From Oscillospiraceae bacterium (GTDB taxonomy: Bacteria > Bacillota > Clostridia > Oscillospirales > Oscillospiraceae), in assembly GCA_017502285.1 (NCBI GenBank), contig JAFVVH010000059.1:1-45028 (forward strand): a stretch of 45,028 nucleotides of DNA. The letters are read 5' to 3'. The notes beneath the pieces are model-generated. The model ran no database searches, was not told where the DNA came from, and saw nothing but the letters and a program-made list of their open reading frames with translations. This document shows, piece by piece, positions 40,578 through 45,028 of this stretch. The translations under genes were made by a program, and so were the position numbers. The stretch's first letter is position 1; every line of letters begins with the position of its first letter.

Positions 40578-40787
40578 TCAGGATAGTGTTTTTTTCTTCA
40601 GCGGGGTGCGCCGTCCGTTGGGGTGCTGGATGACGGTGTTGTCCAGCTGGGCGCGCAGATTGCCGGTGACGGAGTCGATATATTCCCGGCGCAAAGCGTC
40701 GCGCTCGACAGTTTCCTCCGGGGTCAGGCCCTCGGTCTTGGCCTTGCGGGCCAGCGCATTGATGCGGTCGATTTTTTCCTGTGTCAT
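40578..40787 (-). CDS. DUF896 family small protein (YnzC type)
   Basis: The 69-residue protein starts TQEKIDRINALARKAKTEGLTPEE and continues ERDALRREYIDSVTGNLRAQLDNT, the DUF896 pattern of short helical proteins with YnzC-like sequence in Firmicutes. Their role is not settled; B. subtilis YnzC is linked to the SOS regulon. TAAGGAG precedes ATG 40787. It lies 11 bases after ylmH and is probably co-transcribed with it. Confidence 0.9.
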   Translation of the reverse strand: MTQEKIDRINALARKAKTEGLTPEETVERDALRREYIDSVTGNLRAQLDNTVIQHPNGRRTPLKKKTLS

Positions 40788-40798
40788 AAACAAACTCC

Positions 40799-41596
40799 TT
40801 AAATGTAACGTTCCAGCACCAGCATGATGCGGCCCTTGCGGGACTGGCCCAGCACTTCTTTTACCACGCACTTACCAAGGCCCCGGCAGGTGAGCACATC
40901 CCCCTCGGCCACGGACTTGTCCGCCTTAAGGCACTCTCGGTGGTTGACCATGACCCGGCCGGCACTGATCAGGTCGGCGGCTTTGCCTCGAGAGGTGGAA
41001 AAGCCGCTGGACAGCACTGCGTCCAAACGCAGGGTGGCTACGGTGTCCCGGATGGTGCGAATTTCGGGTGGCTTGACTTCCAGCCCGGTCAGGGGGAGCT
41101 GCTGTAATTTCAGCTTCCAGCGCCCGGCGCTCTCCCACTGGGACAGGAGGATGGGGGCGGCATCGGCCAGACACAGCACGTCACAGCCGCCCTCGGTCAG
41201 CAGAATGTCGCCCAGCTTTTCCCGGGTGATGCCAAGACCCATCAAGGAGCCCAGAATGTCCCGGTGGGTCAGGGAGGCATCCCTTGGGAAGGTGGCCCGC
41301 AGGGCGGTGACAGGCAGATCCGGGGCGGCAAGGAAATCCTCCGCTTCCTGCCAGTCGGGCAGGAAGACGCACACCTGACGCTCTGCCTCATCGAAGCCGC
41401 CGAAAAAGAAATGACGGGGGTGACCCCACGCGTTGAGCAGGTCGGTGACGCAGGCCTGTTCTGCGGGGGAGAGAAAGGGGGTGTGAGTGGGGATGGAGCG
41501 GGTTTGGGCCAGCTCCAGCTTGTCCAGCGTCCGGGCCAGAAGCATCCGCTCCTCGCCGCTGTGGGCGCATTTGTTCAAAAGCTCCGTCTTGGTCAT
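40799..41596 (-). CDS. ylmH: YlmH-family S4-domain RNA-binding protein
   Basis: The 265-residue protein has an N-terminal YlmH region and a C-terminal S4 domain (from about 185: LRLDAVLSSGFSTSRGKAADLISAGRVMVNH). B. subtilis YlmH binds ribosomes with split tRNA-nascent-chain complexes in quality control and is linked to division genes; here no division genes are adjacent. ATG 41596 follows GGGGGAAG and removes a poorly supported extension to 41650. A consensus promoter is at 41622-41650. Confidence 0.92.
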   Translation of the reverse strand: MTKTELLNKCAHSGEERMLLARTLDKLELAQTRSIPTHTPFLSPAEQACVTDLLNAWGHPRHFFFGGFDEAERQVCVFLPDWQEAEDFLAAPDLPVTALRATFPRDASLTHRDILGSLMGLGITREKLGDILLTEGGCDVLCLADAAPILLSQWESAGRWKLKLQQLPLTGLEVKPPEIRTIRDTVATLRLDAVLSSGFSTSRGKAADLISAGRVMVNHRECLKADKSVAEGDVLTCRGLGKCVVKEVLGQSRKGRIMLVLERYI

Positions 41597-41621
41597 GGTC
41601 TTCCCCCTTTTGTGTGGTTTT

Positions 41622-41650
41622 AGTATACCCATCTGTGAAGGTGATGTCAA
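41622..41650 (-). promoter_or_regulatory. Promoter of ylmH-DUF896
   Basis: On the minus strand a perfect TTGACA (41650-41645), 17 bases and TATACT (41627-41622), 25 bp before the start codon. Confidence 0.85.
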
Positions 41651-41665
41651 TTCAACACAAACAAC

Positions 41666-41693
41666 AGCACTCCCGGCACAAACCGGGAGTGCT
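41666..41693 (-). terminator. Terminator of the DUF1846 gene
   Basis: An 11-bp perfect stem (41666-41676 with 41683-41693) followed on the minus strand by GTTGTTTGTG. Confidence 0.8.
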
Positions 41694-41710
41694 GGAAAGC
41701 AATGCTGAAG

Positions 41711-43195
41711 TTACTTGTGATAGAGCTTGTTGGTCTGGTACTGGGGCTCGCAGGTGAGCAAAAGGCCCAGCTTCTTGTAGGTCACGCTGTCCGCGGGGGA
41801 GAGCATCACCGAGCAATGGGCTTGACAGCCCTTGAGCTGGTCCAGATGCTCCAGCGCTTTCTGCGCCAGCGGGTCGGTGTTGGCGGAGGTGGCCAGAGCG
41901 ATCAGCACTTCGTCGCTGTGCAGGCGGGGGTTGGCCGAGCCCAGATGGTGCACCTTCAGGGTCTGGATGGGCTGGATGGCCGACTGAGAGATCAAGTGCA
42001 CCTCGTGGTCGATGCCGGCCAGTTCTTTCAAAGCATTGAGCAGGGCGGCGGCGGAGCAGCCCATGAGCTCGGAGGTCTTGCCGTCCACCACCACACCGTT
42101 GGGCAACTGGATGGCCATGGCCGGCTCGCCGGTCTCCTCGGCGGCGGTCAGGGCGGCGGGGACACAGACGCGGTCGGTCAGCTTCAGGTCCATCTGGCTC
42201 ATCAGGGTCTGAAGCTTGTCCACCTCCACCGAGCAGTTCAGTCCCTGTCGGCGACTGCACAGGGCGGAGAAGTAACGGCGGATGATCTCCTGGCGGGAGG
42301 CCTCCCGGCATACCTCGTCGTCCACGATGCAGTTGCCTGCCATGTTCACACCCATGTCCGTGGGGGATTTGTAAGGACAGGAGCCCATGATCTGACGGAA
42401 GGTAGCGGCCAGAACGGGGAAGATCTCCACGTCCCGGTTATAGTTCACCGTGGTCTGGCCGTAGGCCTCCAGATGGAAGGGGTCGATCATGTTCACGTCG
42501 TTCAGGTCGGCGGTGGCCGCTTCATAGGCCAGATTGACAGGATGCTTCAGGGGCAGGTTCCAGATGGGGAAGGTCTCGAACTTGGCATAGCCGGCGGCGA
42601 TGCCCCGCTTGTGCTCGTGATAGAGCTGGGAAAGGCAGGTAGCCATTTTGCCGCTGCCCGGGCCGGGAGCGGTGACCACCACCAGAGGTCGGGTGGTCTG
42701 GATATAGTCGTTGATGCCAAAGCCGTCGTCGCTGACGATGCGGGCGATGTCGTTGGGGTAGCCGGGGATGGGGTAGTGGCGGTATGTCTTGATGCCCAGA
42801 CTGTTGAGCCGGGACTCGAAGGCCTGCGCCGCGCTCTGGCCCGCCCAGCGGGTGAGCACCACGCTGCCCACGTACAGGCCGATGCCACGGAAGGAGTCGA
42901 TGAGACGCAGGATCTCCAAATCATAGGTGATGCCCAGATCGCCGCGCACCTTGTTCTTTTCGATGTCGGCGGCATTGATGGCAATGACGATCTCGGCCTG
43001 ATCGGCCAGCTGGATCAGCATCTTCACCTTGCTGTCCGGCTGGAAGCCGGGCAGTACACGGGAGGCGTGGAAATCGTCAAATAGCTTTCCGCCAAACTCC
43101 AGATACAGCTTGCCGCCGAACTGGTCGATGCGCTGACGGATGTGCTCCGACTGCATACGCAGATATTTATCGTTATCAAAACCGATCTTGCCCAC
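41711..43195 (-). CDS. DUF1846 family protein
   Basis: About 494 residues, the usual length of the family. It starts KIGFDNDKYLRMQSEHIRQRI, then a nucleotide-binding-like TTRPLVVVTAPGPGSGKMATC near residues 190-210, and YANMAGNCIVDDEV-like blocks later. DUF1846 proteins are common in Firmicutes, with a P-loop-like GPGSGK, but no established function known to me. The frame opens upstream, but a GTG at 43195 with AAAGGAAGG nine bases away gives the standard start; ATG 43204 is too close to that site. Confidence 0.88.
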   Translation of the reverse strand: MGKIGFDNDKYLRMQSEHIRQRIDQFGGKLYLEFGGKLFDDFHASRVLPGFQPDSKVKMLIQLADQAEIVIAINAADIEKNKVRGDLGITYDLEILRLIDSFRGIGLYVGSVVLTRWAGQSAAQAFESRLNSLGIKTYRHYPIPGYPNDIARIVSDDGFGINDYIQTTRPLVVVTAPGPGSGKMATCLSQLYHEHKRGIAAGYAKFETFPIWNLPLKHPVNLAYEAATADLNDVNMIDPFHLEAYGQTTVNYNRDVEIFPVLAATFRQIMGSCPYKSPTDMGVNMAGNCIVDDEVCREASRQEIIRRYFSALCSRRQGLNCSVEVDKLQTLMSQMDLKLTDRVCVPAALTAAEETGEPAMAIQLPNGVVVDGKTSELMGCSAAALLNALKELAGIDHEVHLISQSAIQPIQTLKVHHLGSANPRLHSDEVLIALATSANTDPLAQKALEHLDQLKGCQAHCSVMLSPADSVTYKKLGLLLTCEPQYQTNKLYHK

Positions 43196-43234
43196 GGCCC
43201 TCATCCTTCCTTTCCACAAGAAAACTCATTGTAT

Positions 43235-43263
43235 ATTTTACAATTCTGTCCCCGCTTCGTCAA
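43235..43263 (-). promoter_or_regulatory. Promoter of the DUF1846 gene
   Basis: On the minus strand TTGACG (43263-43258), 17 bases and TAAAAT (43240-43235), about 40 bp before the start codon. Confidence 0.75.
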
Positions 43264-43284
43264 GGCGAAACCGACAGTTTTTGG

Positions 43285-43314
43285 CATAAAAAACTCCCCC
43301 GTTACGGGGGAGTT
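43285..43314 (-). terminator. Terminator of the kinase-like gene
   Basis: A 10-bp stem (43292-43301 with 43305-43314) with a 3-base loop and a following TTTTTTATG on the minus strand. Confidence 0.88.
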
Positions 43315-43317
43315 GGC

Positions 43318-44364
43318 TTATTCGACTTCCAGCGCGCGGAAAGCGCAGGCGGGCAGCAGGTCGGACAGGGCCACCAGCTCCGGGGAGAATCCGCCGGTGT
43401 AGTCGTGTCGTGCTGTATGAACGGGCAGATGAGCGTCTTTTTTGGCAAGGGGCAGGGCCACAATGGTGCGGATGCCGCCGGTGCGCTCCATCATCAGGGC
43501 TCCTTCGTGCAGGGCCACGATGCACTGGGCCAGGATCAGGCCGGTGCCCGCGCCTTCGCCGGGCTGGGGGATGCGGTCCTCGCCGGCGGTGCCGGACAGA
43601 AGCTGAGGCAAGGGCCGTCCGTCGTCCTTGCCGGGGCCGGACAGGGTCAGAACGGCCCGCTGGCCCTGTTTGGCCAGCGTCAGCGTGATCTGCGCACCCT
43701 TGCCTGCGGCCCGGGCGGCATTGACCAGCAGCTCCAGCAGCAGCTTTTGTAAAAGCTCGCCGTCTGCGTTGACCAGCAGAGAGGTCAGGGGGCTGTCAAA
43801 GCGCAGGGCAACACCTGCCTGCTCCAGCAGGAAGGTGCAGGCGGCGGTGATCTCCCGGCAAAGACCGGCCAGATCCAGCGTTACTGGGGCAAACTGGAAG
43901 CCGCCGGACTCCAGATCGCGCAGCAGATCCAGCTGGTCGGTCAGCCGCAGCATCTGGCACAGGGTGCGGTTCATATCCGCCAGCCGGTCCCGGCATGCGT
44001 TCTGTTCCGGGACGGAGCGGTCCATCAGCTGTACGTTAAGCAGCAGCTGGGCCATCTGCTCCCGCAAGCGGCGGACTGTGCCGTCCAGCTGGCTGCGGGA
44101 CATGCCCTCCAGCCGGGCGGCATGGAGCAGGTACAGCGTACCCTCCCCAACAGGGGAGGCGGTGAAGTGAAAGCTTTGTCCTCCGGCCAGCAGAATGCCC
44201 GCACCGTTGGGCTGTGAGGGCAGGGCGGCGGGCAGGGGCGCACCCTCCGCCAGATCGGGAAACAGGGCGGCGGCGGCAGGGTTAAAACAGACGGTCCGAC
44301 CCCGGACCGCGATGAGGGCGGGGTGGGGGATGGACTGAAGAATGGTGTCGTCAAAGTGTGGCAT
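43318..44364 (-). CDS. PAS-like sensor protein with a GHKL ATPase domain, no phosphoacceptor His seen
   Basis: The 348-residue protein has an N-terminal PAS-like segment (ILQSIPHPALIAVRGRTVCFNPAAAALF), a dimerisation-helix region (about 85-150) and a C-terminal HATPase domain: N-box LLVNAARAA with Asn215, a degenerate G1 GPGKDDG (243-249) and G2 GEGAGTGL (269-276). The expected H-box His is absent from residues 90-115, and no response regulator is adjacent. No membrane segment is visible, so it is probably cytoplasmic. It may be an anti-sigma- or scaffold-like ATPase rather than a true kinase. Confidence 0.8.
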   Translation of the reverse strand: MPHFDDTILQSIPHPALIAVRGRTVCFNPAAAALFPDLAEGAPLPAALPSQPNGAGILLAGGQSFHFTASPVGEGTLYLLHAARLEGMSRSQLDGTVRRLREQMAQLLLNVQLMDRSVPEQNACRDRLADMNRTLCQMLRLTDQLDLLRDLESGGFQFAPVTLDLAGLCREITAACTFLLEQAGVALRFDSPLTSLLVNADGELLQKLLLELLVNAARAAGKGAQITLTLAKQGQRAVLTLSGPGKDDGRPLPQLLSGTAGEDRIPQPGEGAGTGLILAQCIVALHEGALMMERTGGIRTIVALPLAKKDAHLPVHTARHDYTGGFSPELVALSDLLPACAFRALEVE

Positions 44365-44453
44365 GGGAACGCTCCCTCTTTATGGAATAGCATGCCTGCG
44401 CGGATGCTCCGCATCAGCCTATGCAGTCAGTGTGTGAAGATTTCGTCCCTGCA

Positions 44454-44482
44454 AGTATACCAAAAACTGGTGGCCCACACAA
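44454..44482 (-). promoter_or_regulatory. Possible promoter of the kinase-like gene
   Basis: On the minus strand TTGTGT (44482-44477), 17 bases and TATACT (44459-44454), about 90 bp before the start codon. The 264-base gap otherwise holds only the gap promoter. Confidence 0.5.
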
Positions 44483-44549
44483 TAAAAATGTCGAAAATTG
44501 CGAATTTTTATGCGAAACGGGGAAGATGTGCAGATACTGAAAAAACAAC

Positions 44550-44577
44550 TTGCAATTGCCGGATTTCGGGGTATAAT
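44550..44577 (+). promoter_or_regulatory. Promoter of gap
   Basis: TTGCAA (44550-44555), 16 bases and TATAAT (44572-44577), 52 bp before the gap start codon. Confidence 0.7.
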
Positions 44578-44628
44578 AATGGCGTATTTTAGTATCCCAA
44601 TATTTTAGTTATAAAGGAGATAATCAAC

Positions 44629-45028
44629 ATGAGCATCAAAGTTGGTATCAACGGCTTTGGTCGCATCGGCCGTATGGTCTTCCGCGCCAGCCTGAACCAC
44701 CCCGAGATTGAGATCGTCGGCATCAATGACCTGTGCCCTGCCGAGTACCTGGCCTATATGCTGAAGTACGACACCATGCACGGCAAGTGCGAGGCTGAGA
44801 TCGGTCACACCGAGACTGCCATCGTGGTCAACGGCAAGGAGATCCCTGTGTCTGCCGAGCGCAACCCCGCTGACCTGCCCTGGGCCAAGCTGGGCGCTGA
44901 GTACGTGGTGGAGTCCACCGGCCTGTTCCTGACCAAGGAGAAGGCTCAGGGCCACCTGGACGCCGGCGCCAAGAAGGTCATCATGTCCGCTCCCTCCAAG
45001 GACGACACCCCCATGTTCGTGTGCGGCG
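44629..45028 (+). CDS. gap: Glyceraldehyde-3-phosphate dehydrogenase, N-terminal part
   Basis: The first 133 residues are visible before the window ends. They carry the NAD-binding start [18 protein letters not shown] (residues 3-20), [15 protein letters not shown] and [11 protein letters not shown], all standard for phosphorylating GAPDH. The catalytic cysteine lies beyond the window. The enzyme makes 1,3-bisphosphoglycerate in glycolysis. AAAGGAGA precedes ATG 44629 by nine bases. The codon use is strongly biased, fitting high expression. Confidence 0.97.
   Translation, partial: MSIKVGINGFGRIGRMVFRASLNHPEIEIVGINDLCPAEYLAYMLKYDTMHGKCEAEIGHTETAIVVNGKEIPVSAERNPADLPWAKLGAEYVVESTGLFLTKEKAQGHLDAGAKKVIMSAPSKDDTPMFVCG

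Overview
The window looks like the chromosome of a GC-rich, spore-forming, anaerobic Clostridia member, most like gut Oscillospiraceae (Flavonifractor/Intestinimonas/Lawsonibacter type). This is inferred from strong GGAGG-type ribosome binding sites, GC-rich third positions, many TTGACA-17-TATAAT promoters, a GPR spore protease, DapF plus a DNPR-type MurE (meso-diaminopimelate peptidoglycan), and gene families usual in Clostridia (DegV, YlmH, DUF1846, Bmp-type nucleoside ABC importer). No phage, transposase, toxin-antitoxin or CRISPR locus is visible.

Layout. 1-14.1 kb is mostly housekeeping: rpsO, pnp (with a folded leader and a folded 3' RNA), an XRE regulator with lepA, a HAD phosphatase, an M16 peptidase, pta, a membrane-anchored LysM/G5/M23 cell-wall hydrolase, degV, yihY, rpsT (TTG start) and gpr. 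14.1-29.4 kb is a carboxylate-metabolism block: a DAACS symporter, malic enzyme, a DUF1932 beta-hydroxyacid-dehydrogenase-like protein, then a ten-gene minus-strand operon (28116 down to 17935): citC, citD, citE, citF, citXG, a MmgE/PrpD protein, an unrecognised TIM-barrel-like protein, beta and alpha subunits of a [4Fe-4S] hydro-lyase, and an iron-type alcohol dehydrogenase. A LysR gene is divergent from it. 29.4-34.7 kb holds tRNA-Arg(CCU) with a broken duplicate of its 5' half, a CBS protein, an AraC regulator, a Cys/Met PLP enzyme, dapF and murE. 34.8-40.5 kb is a purine/nucleoside salvage locus (xpt, Bmp lipoprotein, ABC ATPase, two permeases). 40.6-45 kb has DUF896, ylmH, a DUF1846 protein, a degenerate sensor-kinase-like ATPase and the start of gap.

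How the parts work together. The operon carries the complete citrate-lyase machinery: acyl carrier D, lyase subunits E and F, ligase C, and prosthetic-group enzymes X and G fused. Its other members are not the usual citrate-fermentation partners: no citrate carrier or oxaloacetate decarboxylase is present. Instead there is a PrpD-family protein and a two-subunit class-I-fumarase-like hydro-lyase that keeps its three Fe-S cysteines but has changed substrate-site residues in both subunits. A reasonable reading is a fermentation route in which an unsaturated or hydroxy di/tricarboxylate is isomerised and hydrated, cleaved to acetate plus a 2-oxoacid, and the oxoacid is reduced. The substrate is unknown; citramalate/mesaconate-like and citrate/aconitate-like acids are the leading options. 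This is the best candidate for an undescribed system here.

The next most interesting signals are RNA- and DNA-level: a ~108-nt near-continuous helix starting at the pnp stop codon, a pnp leader with a 17-bp direct repeat and a tandem G-A hairpin, a tRNA-Arg 5'-half duplicate split by a 66-bp double-hairpin insert and placed right behind the tRNA promoter, and two long inverted repeats containing TATAAT between the malic enzyme and DUF1932 genes. All identifications come from reading the sequence and recall of families; no database search was run.
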